Notes under the pieces: generated by a model
Databases searched by the model: none
What the model was told of the DNA's origin: nothing
Seen by the model: the letters and a program-made list of their open reading frames with translations, nothing else
In this document: one piece after another, positions 24,574 through 40,207 of the stretch
How the letters are laid out: every line of letters begins with the position of its first letter
Numbering within the stretch: position 1 is the stretch's first letter
Made by a program: the position numbers and the translations under genes
NCBI GenBank assembly: GCA_036873135.1
Contig: JAPTYO010000003.1
Location: 30,074,763 to 30,138,762 of the forward strand
DNA: 64,000 bases
Direction of reading: 5' to 3'
DNA from: Clarkia xantiana subsp. parviflora
Lineage: Eukaryota; Streptophyta; Magnoliopsida; Myrtales; Onagraceae

Positions 24574-25862
24574 GTAACGTAGTGCGCGAGTAGACCCACG
24601 TAGACGTCAGTCTGCGAGTGCGAGAAAATATCTCCGCTCCTGTTATGTTCAATTAGTGTAACCTCGTTAGAAGGCTAAAATACTAAAATGCCATTCCAAT
24701 AATATAAATATAATTAAATTCCGGAAAAATATTTTATTTGATTGCTAATTATGTATCTAGTCTACATACTCCAACTATTTACATCAATTCATCATCTACG
24801 AACAGAAGACTTCAATGATGTTTCCACAATTAATTTTTTTCTCATGTATAAATTGTACTAATTTCGGGAACAATGTGATTTTAAACATGTATTAAATTTA
24901 TTAAATCAAATATCTAATCAAATGTAATAGAAACAACTCATTAAGTCATTCCCTGAAAAATCCTTAATGCACAAGCATACATTACATTCTTATGCTCACT
25001 GCTTCAGTATACATTACATACATATTAGTTTTTTCTGTGCCAATAATTCCGTAATGGTTAAAATGGTTTCCTAAAATAAATACTTACATTAATATTATTT
25101 ACCGTAATTTTTGTGAAAACTAATCCTTTTTAATAAATTAAAATATATTAAAACATATATACATTTTATTAATTAAAATTTTATAATAGCGTATAGTATA
25201 AATTAATATCTTAAATACATATATATATATATATATATATATCTTATTAATTTTTTGTGGCCAAGATATATCTTATTAATTAATTAGTTAGAATTGTATA
25301 GATAAAATTAAAATTATATACAATCATATATTATTCGAAATTTCCAGAAAATGATTGACACATTTATTCTTGAACCTTTATCATAATAAGGTTTAAAAAA
25401 TTACAATTCTTTAACTATGATATTGAGAAGTAAATAAACGAGCATGTATATTCATAATAAACATTAAAATGTGAACTAGCTAGTTTTTTGTATTTTAAAT
25501 TTTAAAATTGCGAAGTATACTTGGCACAATAATAATAATTTTTAGAATGTCATTCTCTATTTTTAACTTAATAATCTTGAAGAATTGCATATACACAAAT
25601 ATATTATATTTGGTAATAGTTTACATAGATACAACACGTATGGTATATATTATATACGTGTCTATATTATACGCGATGACTGTATAGAGGGGCATTTCCG
25701 TCATCCTGACGGGTTCCTATTTAGTTCGGCGTATACTCTCCACTCTCCTCCATAAAATTAAAGCTTTTCCAACCAACTCTCTCCATCTTCATTAAAACCA
25801 CCTTCTTTTTCTTCCCGTTGCTCAAGCTCTCAACAACATTTCACAGTAAACCATTTGCTACA
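24574..25862. other. Upstream flank of the FLZ gene
   Basis: AT-rich with (TA)n at about 25220-25242. A small GC-rich patch (24574-24640) with CCACGTAGACGTCAG continues the patch that lay left of the transposon at 22325, so the element split one promoter-like region. The last 120 bases before the FLZ start are CT-rich, as in plant 5' leaders. Confidence 0.4.
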
Positions 25863-26210
25863 ATGACAAGCCGCAACGCCTTGACCAACGGCTACCCGTC
25901 GTCGACGTCGGCGGCGCGTTTCCACGACGCGAGACTCGAATCCCATCAGGGATCTCACTTTCTGGAGTCGTGCTTCCTCTGCAACAAGCGCCTCGCGAAG
26001 AACAGCGACATCTTCATGTACAGAGGAGACGTTCCTTTCTGCAGCGAATCTTGCAGGCAAGAACAGATGGAGTCTGATGTGGCGAAAGAGAAGAAGCGAA
26101 GCCTGTCCTCCATGAAAGCTCTGAGGAACAAAGAACAGAGGGAATCGGCGACGTCATCTTCGACGGCGCAGGACTATTCTCTCCGGCCAGGAACTGTCGT
26201 GGCGGCATAG
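25863..26210 (+). CDS. FLZ-type zinc finger protein (FCS-like, DUF581)
   Basis: One exon of 115 aa, from the ATG at 25863 to TAG at 26208-26210. The frame stays open upstream to 25818, but the codon there is TTG, so the ATG is chosen. The FLZ domain spans about residues 32-75: HFLESCFLCNKRL, IFMYRGDVPFCS, then ESCRQEQMESD. The cysteines are arranged C-x2-C ... C-x3-C as in the family. A basic stretch (KEKKR) follows. FLZ proteins are plant-specific adaptors that bind SnRK1 kinase subunits and act in sugar and stress signalling; that role is known for the family and inferred here. The length fits the short members. Many FLZ genes have one intron near this domain; none is needed here. Confidence 0.9.
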   Translation: MTSRNALTNGYPSSTSAARFHDARLESHQGSHFLESCFLCNKRLAKNSDIFMYRGDVPFCSESCRQEQMESDVAKEKKRSLSSMKALRNKEQRESATSSSTAQDYSLRPGTVVAA

Positions 26211-26681
26211 AATCATATATATATTACAGAGGCAATATTTATTATATAAATATATATATAAGCAGATTTGCGACGACTGGTTCTCTGTAACTTTTTCAGC
26301 AGTCTCCGGCATGATACCTTGCTTAAAAAGGAGTTTTTTAGGGGATGGTGATGATGTCTCTGTTATGGATTTGAATTAATGGAGGGCTTGCTACTGTCTC
26401 TGTGTTTGTTGAAGGAGGGAGCGGGCTAGTTTGTCGTAAGGAGAAATGTTCAGGGATTTGAAAGAAATTTACATCCTTTTGTGGATCTCTATACTTCATT
26501 TTACTTTTAGTAAAATTTGATCTCTTACTTATTGGTTTTTTTTTTTTTTTTTTGGAGAGTGGTTGTTTTTATTGTTTGGTTTCAAAAAATATTCATATTT
26601 ATTGATTGATATATATATATATATAAATGAATAATATACATTATTAATTAATAAGATTATTAACTGTGAAATACTCATCAC
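26211..26681. other. 3' flank of the FLZ gene
   Basis: Contains the probable 3' UTR (to about 26540, G- and T-rich). It includes (TA)n runs and ends at the 8-bp duplication CTCATCAC that flanks the next hAT element. Confidence 0.5.
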
Positions 26682-27328
26682 TAGGGATGGCAACGGGTCT
26701 CGGAGCCCTGCTGACCCGCGGGGCCCCGACCCGGTTTTGACCTGCTGACCCGCGGGTCACGAGGTGGGTCCGGGGCGGGTCGGGTCGGGGCGGGTCGGGG
26801 CGGGTCCGGGTCTAGAGACCCGGGGCCCCGTAGACCCGCCCCGAAAATCCATATATATATAATATTTTTTTTTATTTTTTTTATGTTAATATGATCTAAC
26901 ATTTAATAAAAAAATATGGTTAATATAGAAACAATATAAATAACATGGACCAAATTACAAATAGATTTATATTTAGATTATTAGGATTTGTTAATTTTGT
27001 GTTTGGATTTGAATTTGTATTTGTAATGAATTTGATGTGTTTGTTGTTTATATTTGATTGATATTAGATTTATGTTTTGAATTTATATATAATGTAATAT
27101 TTTGACAAAAAAAATTGTATTTAATGTTGAAAAGTTTAAAAAAAAAAAAATTGTTCATATGACGGGGCGGGTCGGGGCCCCGCGGGTCGGGGCCCCGCGG
27201 GTCGACCCGCGGGATTGCTGACCCGACCCGAAAGGCCCATTTGGCCGGGGCCGGGTCAGCCATGCCGACCCGCGGGGCGGGTCCGGGGCTGCAAAAACCC
27301 GCACCGACCCGCCCCGTTGCCATCCCTA
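26682..27328. mobile_element. hAT-type MITE with GC-rich ends and 8-bp TSD
   Basis: Starts TAGGGATGGCAACGGG and ends with its exact reverse complement CCCGTTGCCATCCCTA. The flanks are a perfect 8-bp duplication, CTCATCAC (26674-26681 and 27329-27336). Each arm is very rich in GACCCGC/GCGGGTC, giving long GC-rich complementary arms around an AT-rich centre of about 300 bases. The proline- and arginine-rich frames on the minus strand are translations of these arms, not genes. Same family as 28856-29345. Confidence 0.92.
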
Positions 27329-27336
27329 CTCATCAC

Positions 27337-28300
27337 CAGTAGTGTTGGGATAGTAGTTAAAACGCTTACTCCCATGTAGTATATCTTCGAAGCTCTAAGT
27401 TCGGAATTCATCAGACGTCGCCTCGCGGAGACTTGTTAATATATTTATTGTCTGACCGATATACCGCGCTAATAAATTTAAAGAGATAAGTAGATTTGGG
27501 CCTTAATGAGCTTTATAACTATACTAGGCCTACGGACCGATTTCTTAATTATACTAGGTCTACATTGACGGGTTAATTCATATGCTTGTTACCTGCTAAG
27601 TTTGGTCGAAAAATACCCTAGAGCATGAACGAAATTTCGAATATTACATAGTGAGATTAGCCCGAGATCGCAGAATAATAGCTCATTCCTTGTATGCCAA
27701 AAATAAAAAAGAAATTACTCATCTAACTATTGCACACTGTAATCTGTATCAGTGCTTATCACCATGAACAAAAAAGCAAATTGAGATGGATTTATTGCTA
27801 ACCCATGCTTCTCTAGTCGGATCTTAAGATATTAAACCTAATCTCCTATAAGAAGAGTGTAAAATATTTTTAATACAATTATATTATTATAATTATAATT
27901 AGGTAAAAGCTCTTCACTCGAATAGCGAAATAATTACTTTATGAAGTTCACAATTTACTGTTATTTCTATTTTACTCGTTAGTTATATTAATTTTTATTT
28001 TTGCCAAGATTTGTCTTATATTGTTAAAAAATAGAAAAATGTCTCACAAAATTATAAAAAGATTTAGAATAATTTTATGCAAAATAATTTTAAATAATGA
28101 AAAATATATTTGTATAAAAAAGTCTTGGAAGTTTCATTTGAATAAAAAAAATATAAAAAAAAAATCATAGTTTTTGTATTAAAGTTTATCTCATTCTTCA
28201 TTAAATAAAAAAATTAATAAAACTTAAAATAAAATCTGATAAAATTAATAATTTTTTATATATATATAGTAATTACATGTTGTTTAGTTCATTGTATATG
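27337..28300. other. Non-coding DNA with a possible SINE-like segment
   Basis: At about 27341-27500 the text TAGTAGTTAAAACGCTTAC and later TAAGTTCGGAATTCATCAG faintly resembles the A and B boxes of a tRNA-derived SINE. I cannot fold a tRNA or find a flanking duplication. The rest is AT-rich. No gene. Confidence 0.25.
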
Positions 28301-28319
28301 AATTTGAATAGAATATAAA

Positions 28320-29400
28320 ATGTGAAATCAGTAGGATGGTGTTTGAGTACTTAAGTATGTGGAATAAGAATTATCGATTCTTAATTTTAAAAGAATAGTC
28401 AATCCAACTCAACCCCCAAGAATACTCATCTCAATTTATGTTGGAATTATGAATTGAGATTAAAAAAAAAAAAAACTTTAACCTCACCGCTCGCCCACCA
28501 CACGTCGGCTGCCTGCCTGGCCGCTCGCCGCATGCCGTCGCCTAGCCGCTTATGCCAGCCGCCCGGCCGCTTTTGCTCATCGTCGAACACCTGCAGCTCC
28601 TGACCGCAGCCCGACCGCTACTTCCCGCATGGCTGCCCACTTGCATGCCCGTCGCTCACCCTTCACACGGCACCCCCCGCCGCTGCCTCTCTTTCTGACT
28701 TTTCAAGTTTTGATATTGTTAATTTGGTTAAAATATATAGCAAGATGCTATATCTGTCAATTCAGTCTTATTCCATTCATGTACCTATACCATTTTATCA
28801 ACTAAATATTGATTTTGATCCTCGTTCCATATCACCTTAACAACATCATAATATTTAGGGGTGGCAACGGGTCACGGGTACCCGCCGACCCGCGGGTACC
28901 CGCCCCGATTTTGACCCGCCGACCCGTGACCCGCGATCCGTGGGACGGGTCCGGGTTTAGGGTCGCAGGGCCCCGCCGACCCGACCCGCCCCGTGTGTTC
29001 AATTTACATACATATAAAACATATATGTATTATATAAAACTACATGGGTAATATAACACATAATTAAAATAACAATGATTCTAATGAGTATATTGATTTT
29101 TATTTGGATTTGAAGTTACATTTGTAATTTGTGATTCGAATTTGGAATTGAATTTGGATACGTGAAACATAAAATTTAGAGTTTAAAGTTTAAAATAATA
29201 AATTATGTTCCACGTGGGGCGACCCGCGGGTCGACCCGCCCCGCCCCGAAAATTCATGGGGCGGGCACGGGTCGGCCATATCGACCCGCGGGGCGGGTCT
29301 GGGGTCCGGCGATACCCGCCCCGACCCGCCCCGTTGCCATCCCTAATAATATTAATACTAGATATTATTTAATCTTATTATCTATTCCACGAACCAAACA
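28320..29400. mobile_element. AT-rich element with a GC-rich core, interrupted by an hAT MITE
   Basis: The left part reads TGTTTGAGTACTTAAG and GTGGAATAAGAAT; the right part ends CTATTCCACGAACCAAACATG, giving inverted terminal words. Inside lies a GC-rich block (about 28480-28690, CCGCTCGCC-type words), then AT-rich text with TATAGCAAGATGCTATAT and CTTATTCCATTCATG. The same order, GC-rich block then the same AT-rich text, occurs at 44730-45175, so both are copies of one family. This copy carries the hAT element 28856-29345. Ends are approximate. Confidence 0.55.
28856..29345. mobile_element. hAT-type MITE with 8-bp TSD, nested
   Basis: Starts TAGGGGTGGCAACGGG and ends CCCGTTGCCATCCCTA. The flanks are a perfect 8-bp duplication, ATAATATT (28848-28855 and 29346-29353). 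It has GC-rich arms of GACCCGC words and an AT-rich centre. Related to 26682-27328 but about 150 bases shorter. Confidence 0.92.
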
Positions 29401-31822
29401 TGTCGATATTGTTTACCAATCGAGTTATTTTGACTCATCAATATGAAATATGACCGAAGGAGCCTATTGGGCCGTTGTTTTGGGCTTTAGCATAGTCGGC
29501 TCTTCCCATGTCATATCCAGCCTAGACCAGAACCACATATGTCCGTACTGCTCCACATTTTCATTCGCGTACCGATTTCAAGTTTGTTGAACTTGAGGTG
29601 AATACGACATCGTTCATTGTTTTAACATAAGCTTAGGGTTAATTATGCATCTGCTAGATGATTTTTTTTTTCTTTAAATATTTTGATAATTTAGGTTTGC
29701 TTATGGATAAATTGCTAGTTTCTTTAAATATTTCGTCTAATTTGGACAGAACTAGTCACATACTTGTACATAATTATAGAAAAATATTGAAAACTGGACT
29801 CAAATAAAGAAATTATATAAAGATTATAATTAGAATGTTACTCAATTTACGATGAATGATTATGTTGATGAAGATATTTATATCATTTTGGATAAATTTA
29901 CTGATTCTTCTTTATATAACAAATTCCGCTCAGATTAAACGGAATAGTTAGATAACTAGCCATTTATATTAAGAATCGAAATTTAATAAACTAGGAAAAA
30001 ACAAATTTGACTTAACGATTCGACCGATTCGATTAAGGTTCTCATTGGTGTATAAAAATATCCCTGGATCACTGGATTCGTGGAGGGAAACATTTCTTAA
30101 TGCATAAGAAATAAATATCCTACCCCTTTTTTTTTCCTTTTTTTTTCTCTGTTATTATTATGAATGAATTGAGAAATATCTCAGTGTAAGGCATGTAGAT
30201 ATTTTAATTCCTGTCCAGCATTTCGTTCTATTTTTCTGACCATCACTATATTCGTCGGCTCGTGCCAGGAATAATGTTTTTATTTTAATGAAATTAATTA
30301 TACATGATTTGACTTTAGTTAGTGCATATTATATATATATATATATATAAATAATATCGTATGATCTAATTCAATCATGAGATAAATGTTGCCGACGCCA
30401 TCATTCTAAATGTGGGCGGGATAGTATCTTGTTTGGAAAAAATAGTAGTGCTAGAAACTGTGAAATTTCACATCAAATTTCATAGTTTGAATCTTTATTA
30501 TTGAAAAAAAGAAAAGCCGGTACCGACGCGAATGTATATGTTCCTGAAAACCAAAAGAGGCGGCATTTTCAGTGCTAGCTAGCTGCTATCAATCAGACGA
30601 TGATAGAAATTAGAAATGTAGAATAAAATCTCATTAAAAGGAAGGTTCCATATAATATTCGCCTTGGTTTGGTGTACGTTCAAAATATCCACGGATATAT
30701 ATATATTATATATATAGAGCGCAACATATATTATTGCAACATAAATAAATATCTTACCTTTTCTAAAAAATGCTAGCTAATATCAATTATACTGAAAATT
30801 ACCGTAGTTCGGAGAAGAACTCTATAACCGTCATATTCTCCGCTCTTTAATTAAAGTTTGTGTTCGAATGCTATGAATAATTTGATATATATACTCTAAA
30901 ATTATTGATATGTTGTCCTCATTATCGTAATGAGTTGGCTAAGAAAAGAAAACCCTATAATTTGAAGGGATAGTCGGGAAGATATTTTGTTCCCTCTCCA
31001 TCCTTTCAAATTTCAACCGTGCATGCTTTTCCTCAAATTATACATCCTTTGGATTTAGTATAAATATATAACTAAATAAATATAACTAAAATTCATATCT
31101 AATTGATATTTCTCCTAAACATAACTAAACCAGTTAGTTAGTGTTGGAAAAAAAAAACTAAACCAGTTAATGGAAACCAAATTAGATTGACGAGTTTATT
31201 TAAATTCTATATCTTAACTGTTAAATTAGAAAGAGAAAAATAAATCAGATTTTATGAAAGAGAAAAAAATCTATCCGGTTGTTACATAGATCATGACGTA
31301 TTTAATTGACAGATGAAAAATAGAGTTTAAATAAATAAGATTTCAACTTAGCGAACCCTACTAAATTTGACCATATTACGTACGAATATATTACCGACGC
31401 CATTGTGATGATGATACAACAAAATTAGTTCGAGATTTGCTTCAAAGACGTACCTTAATGGACAACCACAACGCAAAAAAAGGAGATGATATATAGTTAA
31501 TTTATAGGGACCCACCCTTTTTTTGCATCTTCTACTTCGCACAGTATATGTATTCACACGTGAGATAATGACGTGTTTGGCACATCTACCTCGATACCGA
31601 CACGAATATATGTTCCTAAGACAACGGGGTACATATGCAACGAATTAATGTATGTGTTAGACTAAAAAATCGCATGTACGGTAATAATTCAATGTATATG
31701 CTGCAAAATAAAATACTAAAAAGGACACACATTATTTACTATATATAGAACGTGTGACACAACATTTCCGTATAAGAGATGTACTTAACATAATTCTACG
31801 GCATTTTTTTCGTAGCTATAGG
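29401..31822. other. Intergenic DNA with no supported gene
   Basis: AT-rich with (TA)n runs at about 30330-30348 and 30698-30716. No domain-bearing frame. Small shared words (CGACGCGAATGTATATG at about 30529 and CGACACGAATATATG at about 31599) suggest old repeats. Confidence 0.5.
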
Positions 31823-32318
31823 TAGGGGTGGGCACTGAACCGGTTCAGCCCGAACCGGTTCCGAACCGGACCGGAACTGTTTTAAACGGTCCGGTCCAGT
31901 AATGACTAGGGTTTTATATTGGCTTAGATTGGTCTAAAAAAAACTAGACTAGTTAGATATGGTCCAGAACTGGTTTTGGTCTGTTTTTTAAAAAAACAAG
32001 TCCTGGACCGGTTTTATATGTCGGACCGGTTTTATCATTAAAAACCCGTAAAAACCGATCCAAAACCGGTTTTTTTAAAAGAAACTAGTCTCAGTCGGAT
32101 GCAGTCAAAACGTTTTTTTTTTTTTACTTAAAAGCAGTTCAAAACCGGTCCGGACTGGTTAATTGGACTGGTTTGGTATACCCCTTGGACTGGTTCCAAT
32201 TTAGGGGTTACAAACCAGTCCAATTTGGACCGGTCCACTCCGGACCGGTTCCAAACGATCCGGTTCCAGACCAGTTCCGAACCAGTCCGGCCGGACCGGT
32301 TTTTATGCCCAAGCCTAG
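31823..32318. mobile_element. hAT-type MITE rich in ACCGGTT, 8-bp TSD
   Basis: Starts TAGGGGTGGGCACTGAACCG and ends TTTTTATGCCCAAGCCTA; the ends are imperfect inverted repeats. The flanks are a perfect 8-bp duplication, GCTATAGG (31815-31822 and 32319-32326). The interior repeats CCGGTCC/GGACCGG many times. Both strands give long open frames here, which come from the repeat and are not genes. Confidence 0.9.
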
Positions 32319-32326
32319 CTATAGGC

Positions 32327-34411
32327 CGTTTAGGGTTGAGAAGATAAGGTTTAACTTGCACCACAAGAAGATGTGTAATGGTAGGGCTAAACATTACATG
32401 GCAACAGCTCAGCTCGATCAAGACCAATTCGAAACGCAAGACCCTACCACCATCTATCTAATATATCTATTTGTTTACAAAAAAAAAAAAATTCTAATAT
32501 CTATTTAAAAAAATAGTTATTCCAAATTACACTTCCTTATATCGGGCCCACACACTTTCTCTAAACTCGCTATCTAGTCGGCCATGACCGACTTAATTAC
32601 TTCTTCATTAGACTATAGTCTTAATAAACTCAAAATTTTCCAAATGTGTATGTGGTTGATATATATTTGTACGATTTTATATTATGGCAATAATTAACTT
32701 CAGGTAGAAAACTTATTATAATGAGAAAGAATGTATGGTCTATTTCTAGAAATTTTCAGATCTTTTGTAGGCTAGTTATTATTACTAATTAAAGGAGCTA
32801 AAATTGGTTTTATTTGAAAAAAGTCCGTTAAACATCCAACAAGTTTGCAAAAAAAAAACATTCGCTATTACGACACGTTTTTTTCTTCCGGATGTGGTGA
32901 AATGTATTACTTTAAAAAGATTAAAAAAATTATAATTGATATTTTCGTCAATCCTCTATCCCAAATTACCATTAAATATATTTTAAATTTATAAGATTAA
33001 TCAAATACTATTAATATGATCAATGTTAATCCCAATATCATATACCGTTAATTGTTAAAATTGAGTCTAGTCAGACCCCGATTATAACTTTAATATAAGT
33101 TACTAAAGTCTAATTTTGACATTCGAAAAAATATTTGATTATTTGTAAATTTGAAAAGCATTAAATAAATAATAATTTTGACGGATGATTGACAAATATG
33201 CCAATTAACTTCGTTTTTTGAAACATGTTAAATATTTAGAGAAATTTATAATTGTTGAATATATCCCAAAAAAAATGTGATGAATTACAGTGGAAAAATT
33301 CAGCTACCAAGGAAAATTAAAAGGGGCTGCGTATGCATGCATGGTGTAGTTTAAGCCACATGAAGATTTTAAGTCGTGGAAAGGGCGGGCCCACACACAC
33401 ACTGACTGACTAGACTAGAGTGGTTACTTATCTTGAACAAACTAACTAATACCAAGAGAAACCCTACGATATTTCCATCCACACAAAAAATGCATTGCTG
33501 AAAATACAAAGAACGAAGCAGCTGAAAATTATGTGTCGTGGTCCGCTATGCTAGCTAGGGTTTTTCTCGTGGCGAACAAGCAAAGCCACCCGTTGTTTAT
33601 CGCATTAGCCAATCGATATGATCAATTTTTTAATGGTCGGTCCGCGCTAAAATATGACTAGACGCGTACTAGCTAGCCCTCATACATGGAAATTTCCCAA
33701 CAAACAATTTTCATCAACCAATTATATCATTTCTTTTTATAAAATGATATTATATATAGATATTTATATTAAATTACTCAATGCCATGGCATGCGAAAAT
33801 GAACATTAATAAAATACATGATTTTTGTTGATTATTAACATTAAATTTCTTGGTGGTCTCGTATGATCATTGCATAATTATAGCAAAATCAATAAATAAA
33901 AAAAAACAAAGCAAAACCGCCACCGATGGTGATTTGGTGATTAAAAACGCTTAATTCAATGTGGTTTGATTTCGAAATCACATTTTTGAAACTTTTTTGG
34001 GGTGTCATCTCGTACTGACTTGATTAAAATATTAAGTTCCACCGATCCACATACTGCGTCAGACATATGAGGCGGCAAGTATAACTGGACTTAACGGGTC
34101 AGCCTCTTGACTATACTAGACTGTTGTTGAAAACATTAGGGTCCACCGATCCACATACTGCGTCAGACATATGAGGTGGCGAGTAGAACTGGACTTAATA
34201 TGCCGGCCTCTTGACTATACTAGATTGATGGTGAAGTTATGTTTGACTACACTAGGTAGCTGGTATGGGTAAGTTGATGAAGTCACTGCATATATATCTC
34301 TTTCATTTTATTAAAAAAAAGCAGGTTATAATTAATTTTCTTATGCACTTTTGTTGTTCACTTTTTGACATAAGAAGACCCCACCATCCTGTTGTCACCT
34401 TAAAAAACTCT
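32327..34411. other. Intergenic DNA upstream of the beta-amylase gene
   Basis: No supported gene. AT-rich to about 33300, then mixed. It ends with the tandem duplication at 34038-34245 and the promoter of the amylase gene. Confidence 0.5.
34038..34245. repeat. Two tandem copies of a 104-bp unit
   Basis: TCCACCGATCCACATACTGC begins at 34038 and again at 34142. The two copies share CGTCAGACATATGAGG, ACTGGACTTAA and CCTCTTGACTATACTAGA with a few substitutions. They lie 300-500 bases upstream of the beta-amylase start codon. Confidence 0.85.
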
Positions 34412-34420
34412 TTTATAAAT
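34411..34420 (+). promoter_or_regulatory. Candidate TATA box of the beta-amylase gene
   Basis: TTTTATAAAT lies about 130 bases before the ATG and is followed by a CT-rich leader. This fits a plant core promoter with a 5' UTR of roughly 100 bases. Inference from sequence and position. Confidence 0.5.
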
Positions 34421-34547
34421 CTGCAGCAAACTCTTCTTCAAATTATAACATTCATCATTTCTTTTCCTCAATCACTACTAGTCTTCTTCTTCTTCTCCAT
34501 TTTTCTCTAGAACTCTCAAAGCTAGCTCCATCAATCAAACCCTAACC

Positions 34548-38785
<4,238 letters not shown>

Positions 38786-39522
38786 AGACAAAGCATGTTT
38801 TTTTGTTTGATGCATGGTTTATGGTATGTATGTATTTAATGTACGTATAATAGTTTTGAATAATGTAGAACACATATATAGAAAGTATTAATTATGTAGA
38901 TGTATTTTGGCATGTGATGAAGCCATTGGTTGTTTTTTCTTGGCCAATATATAAAAGCTTTGTTCTGTTGATCAGAGGGATGGAAGTAATAACGACTTAT
39001 ATTATTATGCAACAATAATTAGGGTGTCATTCAGTTCCAAATTTGGATGGGCTTAGATTTGTATTAATTAAATTATTAATGTTAGCGACTTGTATTTAAT
39101 CTAAATTCGTGTGAATAAATATCGGGAGCGTTATGGTTAAAGTCTTTTCAAGATGGAGGTTATAATGAGATTCGACCTCGAACCGCCTCTGTGAACGTAA
39201 TTTGCTTTATCAATTATTTGACAAAATAAATTTGCTTATTCGAAAAATAATTTTTCTTCGGAAAATTCATTTCGTGTACGAGAGTGCACGATTTCACTAT
39301 GTAAGAATTCTGAATCAAAGTAAACCGTATTTAGTTGCGAACGTTGAGTTTGAAATTTTAAACAACCGTGGATGATAAGTTAAAAAGGTAGGTGAGATTA
39401 ACGTCAATTCATTATGTCTCTTATGCCATGAACAAATCCACGTGCTACAATAGCCGGAACAAGGAGTCGTGCTCTATTCATCAAGGAAGTAGAAAAACTA
39501 AAATGTATCTTGAAAGAAAAAA
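38786..39522. other. 3' flank of the amylase gene
   Basis: Probable 3' UTR to about 38980. A segment at about 39121-39215 (GAGCGTTATGGTTAAAGTC ... TTCGACCTCGAACCG) resembles one at 50655-50745, so it is a dispersed repeat. No gene. Confidence 0.4.
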
Positions 39523-40021
39523 GGGTTAACGAGTCTTTTGGTTCCTGATGTTTGACAACTTTTTGATTTTTGTCTATGATTTTTTTTGCCTAATTTTGGT
39601 ACCATATATTTGCAGATTTTTTAGTTTTGGTCCGACTGTTACATTCCGTTAAGTGACATGTACAAATCACGTGATCCACCATAAACTTTCAATTTTATTC
39701 AAATTTGGTGGAATTGACCCATTGAACTAGGTTTAGGGTGTCAATTCTCCCAAATTTGACCCATTAAATCTAGTTCAATTCGCTCAAATTGAACTAGGTT
39801 TAGGATGTCAATTTCCCAAATTTGAACAAAATTGAAAGTTTATGATGGATCACGTGACTTGCACATGTCAATTAACAGAAAAAATTGACGGAATGTAACG
39901 ATCAGACCAAAACTAAAAAAATCTGCAAACATATGGTACCAAAACTAGACAAAAAAAATATTATGGATCAAAACCTAAAAGTGGTCAAACATCGTGAATG
40001 AACCAAAAGATTCGTTAACCC
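39523..40021. mobile_element. Fold-back Mutator-like MITE with 9-bp TSD
   Basis: Starts GGGTTAACGAGTCTTTTGG and ends CCAAAAGATTCGTTAACCC. The arms pair for roughly 200 bases around a short centre that itself repeats GAACTAGGTTTAGG. The flanks are a perfect 9-bp duplication, AAGAAAAAA (39514-39522 and 40022-40030), though this run is low in complexity. It lies between the convergent amylase and kinase genes, close to the kinase 3' end. Confidence 0.8.
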
Positions 40022-40207
40022 AAGAAAAAAAGAACCCTTCATTAGTTCGCTCATCAAACAATTCAATGTACCATCTTCACTTAAAATATACACTCTACAC
40101 TCTATACACTCAACTCTTATTTACATCCATTTAACCCGACAAGAACATCGAATCGTAAAAAACGAACACGACCCGTAAAAGCCCGAACGAACACGAACCT
40201 TGTTGCC

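Noticed and set aside
26681..27323. Proline/arginine-rich minus-strand frames
   Set aside because: They come from the GACCCGC-rich arms of the MITE at 26682-27328; both arms are inverted copies and open in several frames.
32128..32508. Overlapping open frames on both strands (over 100 codons each)
   Set aside because: They overlie the ACCGGTT repeats of the hAT-type MITE at 31823-32318 and show no domain.
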